A stretch of DNA of 42,946 bases, taken from positions 1 through 42,946 of the forward strand of contig JAOAAU010000020.1 in the NCBI GenBank assembly GCA_026418695.1. The letters run 5' to 3'. Under the pieces are notes generated by a model. The model saw nothing but the letters and a program-made list of their open reading frames with translations. It did not search any database and had not been told where the DNA came from. Below are positions 24,308 to 31,696 of the stretch, piece after piece. Position 1 is the stretch's first letter. The number at the start of each line of letters is the position of its first letter. The DNA comes from Clostridia bacterium. Its GTDB lineage: Bacteria > Bacillota > Clostridia > Acetivibrionales > JAFADI01. Position numbers and translations under genes: made by a program.

Positions 24308-24652
24308 ATGATAGAGTGTTCAAATTGCAAAGCGAGCTATGAAGTAGAAGAAAGGTGCCCCAAATGCGGTTTTAAGGAAGGTCTAAGCCTTGCCGGTGCA
24401 GAGTTGGATTGGACGCTTCTCACAACAGTTGCTAACGATATAGAGTTCGGAATGGTTGCTGGATTGCTGGAGATGGCAAACATCCCGGTAATTCGGGAAG
24501 TAAAAGGTGTGGACGCCTATTTGCAGGTGATACTGGGTGTACCTCTTGCAGGGATCAGCGTTCTGGTACCGCGGGGAAAATACGAGGAAGCGCTGGAATT
24601 ATTGAATTCAAGTGCGGATGAAGATGTTCCCGAGGAAGAAGTAAAAGAGTGA
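24308..24652 (+). CDS. Zinc-ribbon and DUF2007 domain protein
   Basis: 114 residues from ATG 24308, behind AGGA. The first 22 residues form a zinc ribbon (CSNC, then CPKC). The rest is a DUF2007-type ferredoxin-like fold (putative signal-transducing protein): DIEFGMVAGLLEMANIPVIR and GVPLAGISVLVPRGKYEEAL are its two characteristic strands/helices. An acidic tail ends the protein. DUF2007 is structurally PII-like and lies here directly after amtB where glnK usually stands, so a link to nitrogen signalling is possible but unproven. Confidence 0.75.
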   Translation: MIECSNCKASYEVEERCPKCGFKEGLSLAGAELDWTLLTTVANDIEFGMVAGLLEMANIPVIREVKGVDAYLQVILGVPLAGISVLVPRGKYEEALELLNSSADEDVPEEEVKE

Positions 24653-24659
24653 GTAAATT

Positions 24660-24704
24660 TGAGAGTTGTTAAGGACTGCGTTCAATTTCCTTAACAACTC
24701 TTTT
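24660..24704 (+). terminator. Terminator after the DUF2007 gene
   Basis: AGTTGTTAAGG and CCTTAACAACT arms, then CTTTTCGTTT. Confidence 0.85.
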
Positions 24705-24833
24705 CGTTTGCATTGGGATCGATGCATAAAGAATAAACTGCTAATCAAAAATACAGTCATATTCTCGTCGATCGGGGTCAAAGAAGAGTATCTAAAAGTT
24801 GGCAGCTCCAGATGAAGAATAATTTAAAAAAGA

Positions 24834-24863
24834 TTGTACTTATAGAGTTGAATACGATATGAT
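24834..24863 (+). promoter_or_regulatory. Likely promoter of the DUF1836 gene
   Basis: TTGTAC, an 18-nt spacer, TATGAT; 39 nt before the ATG. Confidence 0.45.
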
Positions 24864-24901
24864 ATAGATGTACGGTATGTATAATGCAGAGGTGAAAACA
24901 T

Positions 24902-25477
24902 ATGAGTAATATCAGCAGTGAAAAATTACTAAAGCTGGCCGACTCCATAATCAGCAATGATCATCAGGTCAAAATAGCAACGCTCAGCGATGAACTTACC
25001 ATTTCCCAAGTTGTCAAGTTCTTTGAGAGACAGGGAAGAAGCTTTACCAAGACCATGATCCAAAACTATATCCGAGTAGGTGTTCTGCCGCCTCCCATAG
25101 ACAAACGGTATTATACAAAAAATCATTTGGTGCTTTTAACACTGATTGATAACCTGAAAGCGATATATTCCCTGGAGGAAATAAAAGCGGTATTGGAACC
25201 GATCCGTAATGATCCGCACATCTTTGAAGATGATATGATCAAGGTCACAGATATCTATGAAAACTATCTTACAATGAGAAAACAGATTCTTGATCGATGG
25301 AAGGATTCTCTGCCGGTAATCTTTGAAAATATCAACCAACTGCTGGACGAAAATGGTGTAAAAAAACAGGATCGGAGCATCGTAACTCCCTTTATGATAG
25401 CGCTGACCATTATGGCGGAAACCATGGCGATGAAGGATCTGGTAAATGGAATTCTCGAGGAATATATAAAAAAATAA
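24902..25477 (+). CDS. DUF1836 domain protein, MerR-like regulator
   Basis: 191 residues. The segment TISQVVKFFERQGRSFTKTM (about 32-51), then IQNYIRVGVLPPPIDKRYYT, is a winged-helix DNA-binding unit of MerR type in which the helix is followed by a short wing. HLVLLTLIDNLKAIYSLEEI is the usual continuation of DUF1836. The C-terminal half is helical and may sense or dimerise. The regulated genes are unknown. AGAGGTG precedes the ATG and a terminator follows, so the gene stands alone. Confidence 0.8.
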   Translation: MSNISSEKLLKLADSIISNDHQVKIATLSDELTISQVVKFFERQGRSFTKTMIQNYIRVGVLPPPIDKRYYTKNHLVLLTLIDNLKAIYSLEEIKAVLEPIRNDPHIFEDDMIKVTDIYENYLTMRKQILDRWKDSLPVIFENINQLLDENGVKKQDRSIVTPFMIALTIMAETMAMKDLVNGILEEYIKK

Positions 25478-25484
25478 AAGCAAG

Positions 25485-25528
25485 ATAATGCCCTTTCGGT
25501 ACGTAGGCCTGAAAGGGCATTATTATTT
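25485..25528 (+). terminator. Terminator after the DUF1836 gene
   Basis: ATAATGCCCTTTC and GAAAGGGCATTAT arms, then TATTTG. Confidence 0.85.
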
Positions 25529-25873
25529 GTATTGATAAGGGAAGGATTATTAGCCGATGGATACCTCTCCCCATCACAAGTGCTTACGTAAAACGAAGAT
25601 AATTAAAGGAAATATGAGAAAGGGGAAGATTGTTAACAAATTATCATATGGGGTGCTTGTGGCGAACTGTAACCAAGGCCATTTAAGATTGATTAGGTAG
25701 TAAAATAGTAGTAATATTAAACGTAGATAATAACTGCACGAAATGTAGAGTATTACACTACGAAAATATTTAGAGGTAATATATGTAAGTAGAGAGTTCT
25801 TTGTTATAATATCCTTATTAGTGTGTATGGATCAATCAAACTTAAAGTGATATTGATTACTGGAGGTGTTCGC
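25529..25873 (+). other. Intergenic region before the NfeD/flotillin pair
   Basis: About 345 AT-rich bases. TATAAT at 25805-25810 is the likely -10 of the NfeD-floT transcript; its -35 is poor. A 28-codon frame at 25614 has only a crowded AAAGGA and no recognisable product, so it is not called as a gene. Confidence 0.4.
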
Positions 25874-26485
25874 TTGCTCTACATATATATAGGCTGTCTG
25901 GCATTTGGTGCAGTATATGCTCTGGCATCTTTTGTTTTGGGTGCCCATGGTTTTGATCACGGCAGTTTTGATCATGGGGGAGTTGATGGGCATACAGGGG
26001 GTGATGGCGCAGATGTTCCGTCTCCGTTTAATCCTTTGGTAATAGCAAGCGCTATTGCTACCTTTGGGGCGGTAGGTACTATCACCAAACTTGGATTCAA
26101 GATGGGGGATCTCCTGAGTTCCATCTATGCATTGGCCTTTTCGGGGGCTGTGGGTGCGGCTATCTTCTTTGGAGTTGTGAAACTAATGTACGGTTCACAA
26201 TCGAATTCAACGTTTTCAGTAACGGATCTGATAGGCGCTGAGGCAGAAGTCATCACCCCGATACCTCAAAATGGGTATGGTGAAATTGCTTTGATTTACA
26301 ATGGCATTCGCTATAATTTTTCAGCCAGGGCTTACCAGGAAAAACCTATTGGGAGGAGGGAAACTGTCCGAATTAAAGACGTCTTGGGAAACACAGTAAT
26401 TGTAACACGAAAGATTTCCATCGAGGATATTGATCTCATTGAAAAGGAGAATCGCTCCATGGAAAAAGAGAAAGAAAACAATTAA
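25874..26485 (+). CDS. NfeD family membrane protein (YuaF-like), flotillin partner
   Basis: About 203 residues from TTG 25874, with GGAGG 7 nt upstream; a GTG at 25823 would add 17 residues but lacks a ribosome binding site. Three hydrophobic segments (about 2-22, 55-70 and 80-105) are followed by a C-terminal OB-fold (about 120-190: DLIGAEAEVITPIPQNGYGE and the NTVIVTRKIS end). Between segments 1 and 2 is a His/Gly/Asp-rich loop, AHGFDHGSFDHGGVDGHTGG, with possible metal-binding character. It precedes floT by 21 nt, the usual pairing. Confidence 0.88.
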   Translation: MLYIYIGCLAFGAVYALASFVLGAHGFDHGSFDHGGVDGHTGGDGADVPSPFNPLVIASAIATFGAVGTITKLGFKMGDLLSSIYALAFSGAVGAAIFFGVVKLMYGSQSNSTFSVTDLIGAEAEVITPIPQNGYGEIALIYNGIRYNFSARAYQEKPIGRRETVRIKDVLGNTVIVTRKISIEDIDLIEKENRSMEKEKENN

Positions 26486-26506
26486 ACTATAAGGGGGATT
26501 TAAACG

Positions 26507-27922
26507 ATGTTTGATGGTATTGGAGTAACGGTTCTGGTGGGTGCATTGCTGGTAGTGGTGCTGTTCTTGATGATATCTGTGTTTGTAAGCAGATATGTTA
26601 AGGTAGGACCCGATGAAGCCTTGATTGTATCCGGTAGAAAGAAAAAGCTTTCAAACGGCCAGGTCGTTGGATTTAGGATCGTAAGAGGCGGAGCAACCTT
26701 TGTTTGGCCAATTTTTGAAATCGCAAAGACCATTTCCTTAAGGATTATGCCATTGGATGTAAACTCCAGTGCGTATACCTCACAAGGGGTTCAGGTTACT
26801 GTAGATGGTATTGCTCAGGTTAAAATAGACTCCAGTGAAGAAGCCATCGCTACTGCGGCAGAACAGTTTTTGAGTCTCAAAGAGGATGAGATCAGGAGAA
26901 TCGCAACACAGACACTGGAAGGTCACTTAAGATCAATCGTAGGTAACCTGACTGTTGAAGAAATCAACCAGAACAGGGATGCCTTTGCTCAAAAAGTTCA
27001 GGAACTCGCAGCAGGGGACCTTGCAAACATGGGATTGAAGATCATTTCCTTTACAATCAGGGAAATTGCTGATAAGAATGGATACCTTGAGAGCCTGGGT
27101 AAAGCACAGATCGCCAGAGTTCAAAGAGATGCGGTCATTGGTCAGGCAGAAGCGAAGAGAGACGCAGACATCAAGAGTGCGGAAGCAATGCAGGCAGGAC
27201 AGACAGCGAAGTTCCTGGCAGAAACAAAGGTTGCTGAAGCTAACAGAGATAAGGAAATGAAGGTAGCAGACTACCAGGCAGCGATCAATGAAAGAAAAGC
27301 TGAATCCGATTTGTCCTATGACAAAAAGAAATATGTCATCGAACAGGAAGTTCAAGCCGAGGCGATGAAGGTTGAAATCGTCAAGAAGCAGAAGGAAATC
27401 GAGCTCCAGGAACAGGAAGCCATGAGGAAAGAAAAGGAGCTGGATGCTACTGTTAAAAAACCGGCAGAAGCTGAAAGATTCAGAACAGAGATTCAGGCTG
27501 AAGCAGAGCGGATCAAAAGAGCAAAGGAAGCAGAAGGTCAGGCATCTGCCATCAAAGCGGAAGGTTTGGCAAAAGCAGAAGCGATCAAGGCTGCCGGTCT
27601 TGCAGAGGCTGAAATTATCAAGGCAAAGGGTGAAGCGGAAGCGTTAGCGATGATCAAGAAAGCGGAAGCTTATAAGATGTTCAATGATGCTGCAATGGCG
27701 CAGATGATTATTGAGAAACTTCCGGAAATCGCATCTGCTGTAGCACAACCTTTGGCTAAGACAGAAAAGATTGTTATGATTGGTGACTCCGGCGCATCCA
27801 AGCTGACGAAAGATATCACCAATGTAATGGCACAGCTTCCGGAGACAGTAAAAAGTCTCACTGGTGTAGACCTTACAAACATCATTAAGAACTACGCAGA
27901 TGGTACAAAAACTAAAGAGTAA
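26507..27922 (+). CDS. floT: Flotillin (SPFH/Band 7 domain protein)
   Basis: 471 residues. An N-terminal membrane hairpin segment (about 4-26) leads to the SPFH domain (about 30-210: KVGPDEALIVSGRKKK, VQVTVDGIAQVKI, IRRIATQTLEGHLRSIVGNL). A long Ala/Glu/Lys coiled coil follows (about 215-390). The C-terminal part (MIIEKLPEIASAVAQPLAKT) is conserved. Flotillins organise ordered membrane regions. AAGGGGG precedes the ATG; together with the NfeD protein it matches the yuaF-yuaG pair of Bacillus. Confidence 0.95.
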   Translation: MFDGIGVTVLVGALLVVVLFLMISVFVSRYVKVGPDEALIVSGRKKKLSNGQVVGFRIVRGGATFVWPIFEIAKTISLRIMPLDVNSSAYTSQGVQVTVDGIAQVKIDSSEEAIATAAEQFLSLKEDEIRRIATQTLEGHLRSIVGNLTVEEINQNRDAFAQKVQELAAGDLANMGLKIISFTIREIADKNGYLESLGKAQIARVQRDAVIGQAEAKRDADIKSAEAMQAGQTAKFLAETKVAEANRDKEMKVADYQAAINERKAESDLSYDKKKYVIEQEVQAEAMKVEIVKKQKEIELQEQEAMRKEKELDATVKKPAEAERFRTEIQAEAERIKRAKEAEGQASAIKAEGLAKAEAIKAAGLAEAEIIKAKGEAEALAMIKKAEAYKMFNDAAMAQMIIEKLPEIASAVAQPLAKTEKIVMIGDSGASKLTKDITNVMAQLPETVKSLTGVDLTNIIKNYADGTKTKE

Positions 27923-27936
27923 AAGCAGGAACTTAT

Positions 27937-27968
27937 AAAATGGGCTGTCTTCGGACAGTCCATTTTTG
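27937..27968 (+). terminator. Terminator after floT
   Basis: AAAATGGGCTGTC, UUCG-type tetraloop, GACAGTCCATTTT, then TG. Confidence 0.9.
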
Positions 27969-28214
27969 TTATGCAAAAACTCTGATTGTATTAGCATAAA
28001 AGGAGTGACTGCTGTCAAGTTTATATCTACAAATACCGGATACTTTTAAATTCCAGATTCATTCAAAAGAATAGGAAAATTTAAATATATGCTTTTTTGG
28101 TGAAATATAATATAATAGAGGAAAAAGTGTTGTGAATTGTTGTATTTTGTAGACAAAGGTCTTGGTTGTATCATTGGCGAAGTGAAGATGGATTTTGCGA
28201 AGGAGCTGATTCTC

Positions 28215-28628
28215 GTGACAGTGAAAAACAAGGTGGAGGTAAGGATCGCCGGCAAGGAGTATGTGTTGGTTGGGGTTGAGTCTGACGAGTACATCCAGAA
28301 GGTCGGCTTATATATCGACCGCAAAATGAATGAAGTCATGAGAACCAACAGCCGGCTGAGTACTTCCATGGCGGCTGTACTGACATCCATAAATGTTGCC
28401 GATGATTTTTTTAAAGCCCATGAGAATGAAATCCAAATGAAGAAAGAAATTAAACGCTGTCATGATGAACTGGAAAGGCTACGAGAAGAGAATCGTCGGT
28501 TAACAGAAGAAAATGCAGCGCTTAACAGCCAGAATACCAATATGCAGGTTGAGCTTGCAAAGCGGGAAGCTGAACTGACAGAGGTCAGGAACTCTCTTGA
28601 TATACTGACAAAGCCGAGTAATACTTAA
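28215..28628 (+). CDS. zapA: Cell-division protein ZapA
   Basis: 137 residues from GTG 28215. Binds and bundles FtsZ. The N-terminal half carries the ZapA fold: NKVEVRIAGKEYVLVGVESD, IQKVGLYIDRKMNEVMRTNS and STSMAAVLTSINVADDFFKA. The rest is a coiled coil (about 70-130: ELERLREENRRLTEENAALN). AAGGAG lies 9 nt before the GTG, and homologues begin a few residues before the first strand. The in-frame ATG at 28188 and TTG at 28137 are less likely starts. Terminator directly downstream. Confidence 0.88.
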   Translation: MTVKNKVEVRIAGKEYVLVGVESDEYIQKVGLYIDRKMNEVMRTNSRLSTSMAAVLTSINVADDFFKAHENEIQMKKEIKRCHDELERLREENRRLTEENAALNSQNTNMQVELAKREAELTEVRNSLDILTKPSNT

Positions 28629-28649
28629 GATCCAATAAAAATAGATATA

Positions 28650-28671
28650 AAAGCGCGAATGCGCTTTTTTT
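28650..28671 (+). terminator. Terminator after zapA
   Basis: AAGCGC, GAAT loop, GCGCTT, then a run of T. Confidence 0.85.
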
Positions 28672-28741
28672 GTACGCTTTATACAGCTGTGAAGTTTGTA
28701 TAGGATGCTGAATGGGTAGAATTAGAATACAGGTGATGAAG

Positions 28742-29617
28742 ATGAAAATGATTTTTATATTTATAGATGGCTTCGGAATGGGCAATAAGAATCCGGAGGT
28801 TAACCCAATAATTGCAGCAAAAACGCCGGGCCTGGATTATATTTTTTCGAATTTTGAGGTAATACCGACAGATGCCTGCCTTGGTATTCCTGGTTTACCT
28901 CAAAGTGCAACCGGTCAGACAACGATTTTTACAGGGATCAATGCTTCCAAGGTCCTGAACCGTCATTTGAATGGACAGCCAACCATTACGTTGAAACAGC
29001 TTATTTATGAGAATAACCTTTTCAAAGAGCTTTCCCGAAGAGGATTGAAATTCACGAATGCGAATGTATATAGGGATGAATATCTTCAAAAGATGATGGA
29101 TGAGACCGACAGACTGCATAGGCCCTCCGTTACTTCTGTAATGTCGATGTCGGCAGGGCTAAGTTTTAGAACCATAGAGGACTTTAAAGCCGGAAACGGG
29201 GTGTACCATGATATCACTGGACAAATCCTCATTGATAGCGGATATGATGTAAGACTAAACACGCCACAGGAAGCTGCTCAAAAGCTGTATGCCATCAGTA
29301 GGGGCTTTGATTTTACTTTATACGAGCATTTTATGACGGATATCATCGGGCACAAAATGGACATGGATCTGGCGGTAGGAGAAATACAGCTGCTGGACAG
29401 CTTTCTCGGCGAATTGATTAAGCTGATCGATTTAGAGGAGGATGTAGTGTTTATTACCAGCGATCACGGCAACATTGAAGATATTAGTGTAAAGACTCAT
29501 ACCTTTAATAAGGTGCCAACGATTATTATAGGTAAACAGGGGGAGCGAGTACGTCTGGAAATAGAATCCTTGACGGATATCATGCCAAGTGTATTGAAAA
29601 TCTTTGGTACACTCTGA
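28742..29617 (+). CDS. Alkaline-phosphatase-superfamily metalloenzyme
   Basis: About 291 residues related to phosphopentomutase and cofactor-independent phosphoglycerate mutase. The first metal Asp is in IFIDGFGMG (Asp9). The nucleophile region is QSATGQTT (54-61, with TGQTT as in the superfamily). YEHFMTDIIGHKMDMD and FITSDHGNIED supply later metal ligands, and HTFNKVPTIII the last His. It is shorter than true mutases because a cap domain is small, so the substrate is open. ATGs at 28736, 28742 and 28748 are possible; AGGTG best suits 28742. Confidence 0.8.
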   Translation: MKMIFIFIDGFGMGNKNPEVNPIIAAKTPGLDYIFSNFEVIPTDACLGIPGLPQSATGQTTIFTGINASKVLNRHLNGQPTITLKQLIYENNLFKELSRRGLKFTNANVYRDEYLQKMMDETDRLHRPSVTSVMSMSAGLSFRTIEDFKAGNGVYHDITGQILIDSGYDVRLNTPQEAAQKLYAISRGFDFTLYEHFMTDIIGHKMDMDLAVGEIQLLDSFLGELIKLIDLEEDVVFITSDHGNIEDISVKTHTFNKVPTIIIGKQGERVRLEIESLTDIMPSVLKIFGTL

Positions 29618-29620
29618 TTA

Positions 29621-29649
29621 TTGACTTTGCAGGAAGCCTAAAGTAGAAT
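29621..29649 (+). promoter_or_regulatory. Promoter of the GntR gene
   Basis: TTGACT, a 17-nt spacer, TAGAAT; it overlaps the upstream stop region by position only. Confidence 0.7.
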
Positions 29650-29655
29650 GAAAGT

Positions 29656-29673
29656 TGTATAGTGATATAGACA
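29656..29673 (+). promoter_or_regulatory. Second GntR operator-like site (autoregulation)
   Basis: TGTATAGTGATATAGACA starts 6 nt after the -10 box. It matches the centre of the 30513-30544 palindrome at 14 of 19 positions. Position and similarity suggest the regulator controls itself. Confidence 0.5.
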
Positions 29674-29729
29674 GCTTTGAGAAAATCACGAATTGATGAG
29701 AGTTCTCATGCCAGAAATCAGGTGAAATC

Positions 29730-30458
29730 ATGTATATTGATAAAAAGAGTCCCATCCCGGTATATTTCCAATTGAAAAAGATTATTCTTGATAAGATCAG
29801 CCATGGTGAGTACTCTCAAGACAGCCTGATCCCATCGGAACGTGAACTTAGCGAGAACCTGGGTATCAGTCGTATGACTGTCCGCCAGGCTTTAAGTCAG
29901 CTTGTTGCGGAAGGTGTCCTTTACAGGGAAAAGGGAAAGGGAACTTTTGTTGCCAAGTCCAAGTTAGAGCAAAGAAATATTATGAGTTTTTCAGATACAG
30001 TTTCAAAAAGAGGAATGGCTCCTTCCACCAAAGTCCTTTACTTTAGCAAGGGATCAGTAGATGAAGAAATCCTCGATATCCTGGGATTGAAGGAGAACGA
30101 ACAGGTATATCACCTCAGAAGACTTAGGCTTGCGAACAATATACCTGTAGGGATTGAGGAGGATTTTATCCCGGAAAAGTACTTTCCAAACCTGGAGAAA
30201 TACGATTTAACCGGCTCTCTTTACAGCATCATTAAGGAAGAGTATTCCCATTCAATAAACTATGTAGATAACGTAGTTGAAGCGGTAAAGCCATCAAGGG
30301 ATCAGAAGGATCTTTTGAATATTCCAGCCAATATTCCTGTCCTAAAAATATCCGGGCTGATGCATAGCGATTCTGGCTTAAAGCTTTTGTATGAAAAATC
30401 CGTCTATCGCTCTGATGAATACAAGTATAATATCAGAGTCTATGCAAATCGAGACTAA
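29730..30458 (+). CDS. GntR family regulator, HutC/NagR type
   Basis: 242 residues. The N-terminal winged helix is PIPVYFQLKKIILDKI (residues 8-23), SERELSENLGISRMTVRQAL and EKGKGTFVA. The C-terminal UTRA ligand-binding domain (about 85-238) shows YHLRRLRLANNIPVGIEEDF and LLYEKSVYRSDEYKYNIRVY. NagR/YvoA in Bacillus has the same layout and senses GlcN-6-P or GlcNAc-6-P. The following genes handle amino sugars, so a similar effector is likely. Operator-like sites lie before this gene and before the next one. Confidence 0.92.
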   Translation: MYIDKKSPIPVYFQLKKIILDKISHGEYSQDSLIPSERELSENLGISRMTVRQALSQLVAEGVLYREKGKGTFVAKSKLEQRNIMSFSDTVSKRGMAPSTKVLYFSKGSVDEEILDILGLKENEQVYHLRRLRLANNIPVGIEEDFIPEKYFPNLEKYDLTGSLYSIIKEEYSHSINYVDNVVEAVKPSRDQKDLLNIPANIPVLKISGLMHSDSGLKLLYEKSVYRSDEYKYNIRVYANRD

Positions 30459-30483
30459 ACACAAACGAATATTTTAACCCCTC

Positions 30484-30512
30484 TTGACGTAGATTTGGTT
30501 TAGTGGTAATCT
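30484..30512 (+). promoter_or_regulatory. Promoter of the amino-sugar genes
   Basis: TTGACG, a 17-nt spacer, TAATCT (a weak -10). The palindromic operator begins at the next base. Confidence 0.5.
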
Positions 30513-30544
30513 ATAGGTATAGTGGTATATACCACTATACCTAT
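30513..30544 (+). promoter_or_regulatory. Perfect 32-bp palindrome, GntR operator
   Basis: The left half is ATAGGTATAGTGGTAT and the right half is its exact reverse complement. The centre GGTATATACC fits the operator style of HutC-type GntR regulators. It sits between the -10 box and the SIS gene, 57 nt before the ATG, where binding would block transcription. Confidence 0.85.
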
Positions 30545-30601
30545 TATCAACTAGTTCAAACTTTATATTAATTTATAAAATGAATATTGGGGGTCAAAGT
30601 C

Positions 30602-31639
30602 ATGGTGAAAATGTGGGAAGAGATTCTTGAACAACCGGTAGTATTGGAAAAGTGCAGAGAAGCAAATGAAAAACTGATTTCTGAGATTGTAAAAACGATC
30701 AAGGGACGGAATATCCAGTCTGTTTTGATTGCCGCAAGAGGAACTTCAGATCATGCAGGAATCTACGGGAAATATATTATTGAATATGAGTTGGGGCTTC
30801 CTGTTGCGTTAGCTGCTCCATCCATATTTACAATTTACAAAAAGGGAATGAAACTTGAAAATACTCTTGTTATCGGTATTTCCCAGTCTGGAAAAGCTGC
30901 AGATGTGCTTGAAGTAGTGAAGAATGCCAAAGAAAACGGTGCATTGACCATCACTGTTACCAACGATACCGAATCACCCTTGGCCAAGGAAGCTATGTTC
31001 CATCTGTACTGCAATGCAGGTCTCGAGAAAAGCGTTGCCGCAACAAAAACCTTTACAACTGAAATGTACTTAATTGCACAATTGGTAGCAGAATGGTCCA
31101 ATAATGATGAAATGAAGAGGGAACTCCTGAATGTTCCGAAGAATATTGCCTTGATATTTAATCAGTCTGAGCACATAACAAACAAAGCGGAGAGATATAG
31201 ATATATCAATGAGTGTTTCGTACTTACAAGAGGGATTAACTATCCGATTGCCATGGAAACCGCGCTCAAGATTCAGGAAACCACTTATGTCAGAGCAAAG
31301 GCGTATGCTACCTCAGATTTTTATCACGGACCCTTTGCCATGATCGAAAAGGATATGCCTGTTTTCATATTGGCGCCGGAAGGCCCCACACTAGCAGATG
31401 TTGTGGAAATGATTAAAAAGCTTAAGGAAAGTCAAGCCGAGCTTATTATTATATCCAATAACAAAGAAGTACTTGAGATGGGCAACAGCTTCTTTGAAAT
31501 TCCGGCAACAGCCAACGACATGATTTCACCTTTCTATAATATCGTGGTTATCCAGATGTTTGCTTGTCAATTGGCGTTGACCAAGGGGTTGAACCCGGAT
31601 GCTCCACGCGGATTGAAAAAAGTAACCATTACGAAATAA
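30602..31639 (+). CDS. Double SIS-domain sugar-phosphate enzyme (GlmS isomerase-like / glucosamine-6-P deaminase-like)
   Basis: About 345 residues with two sugar-isomerase domains. SIS 1: LIAARGTSDHAGIYGKYIIE and VIGISQSGKAADVLE (about residues 40-110). SIS 2: CFVLTRGINYPIAMETALKI and KAYATSDFYHGPFAMIE (about 200-245). It lacks the glutaminase domain of GlmS, so it would isomerise and probably deaminate glucosamine-6-P, like AgaS or archaeal GlmD. GGGGGT lies 7 nt before ATG 30602. First gene behind the palindromic operator. Confidence 0.88.
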   Translation: MVKMWEEILEQPVVLEKCREANEKLISEIVKTIKGRNIQSVLIAARGTSDHAGIYGKYIIEYELGLPVALAAPSIFTIYKKGMKLENTLVIGISQSGKAADVLEVVKNAKENGALTITVTNDTESPLAKEAMFHLYCNAGLEKSVAATKTFTTEMYLIAQLVAEWSNNDEMKRELLNVPKNIALIFNQSEHITNKAERYRYINECFVLTRGINYPIAMETALKIQETTYVRAKAYATSDFYHGPFAMIEKDMPVFILAPEGPTLADVVEMIKKLKESQAELIIISNNKEVLEMGNSFFEIPATANDMISPFYNIVVIQMFACQLALTKGLNPDAPRGLKKVTITK

Positions 31640-31696
31640 GCCGAATTAGAAATGTTTCAAGCTGAAGTCTATATTAGTGTAGGAGGTTAGAATAGG

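Noticed and set aside
25614..25700. 28-codon frame before the NfeD gene
   Set aside because: AAAGGA lies only 3 nt before the ATG and the peptide shows no pattern.
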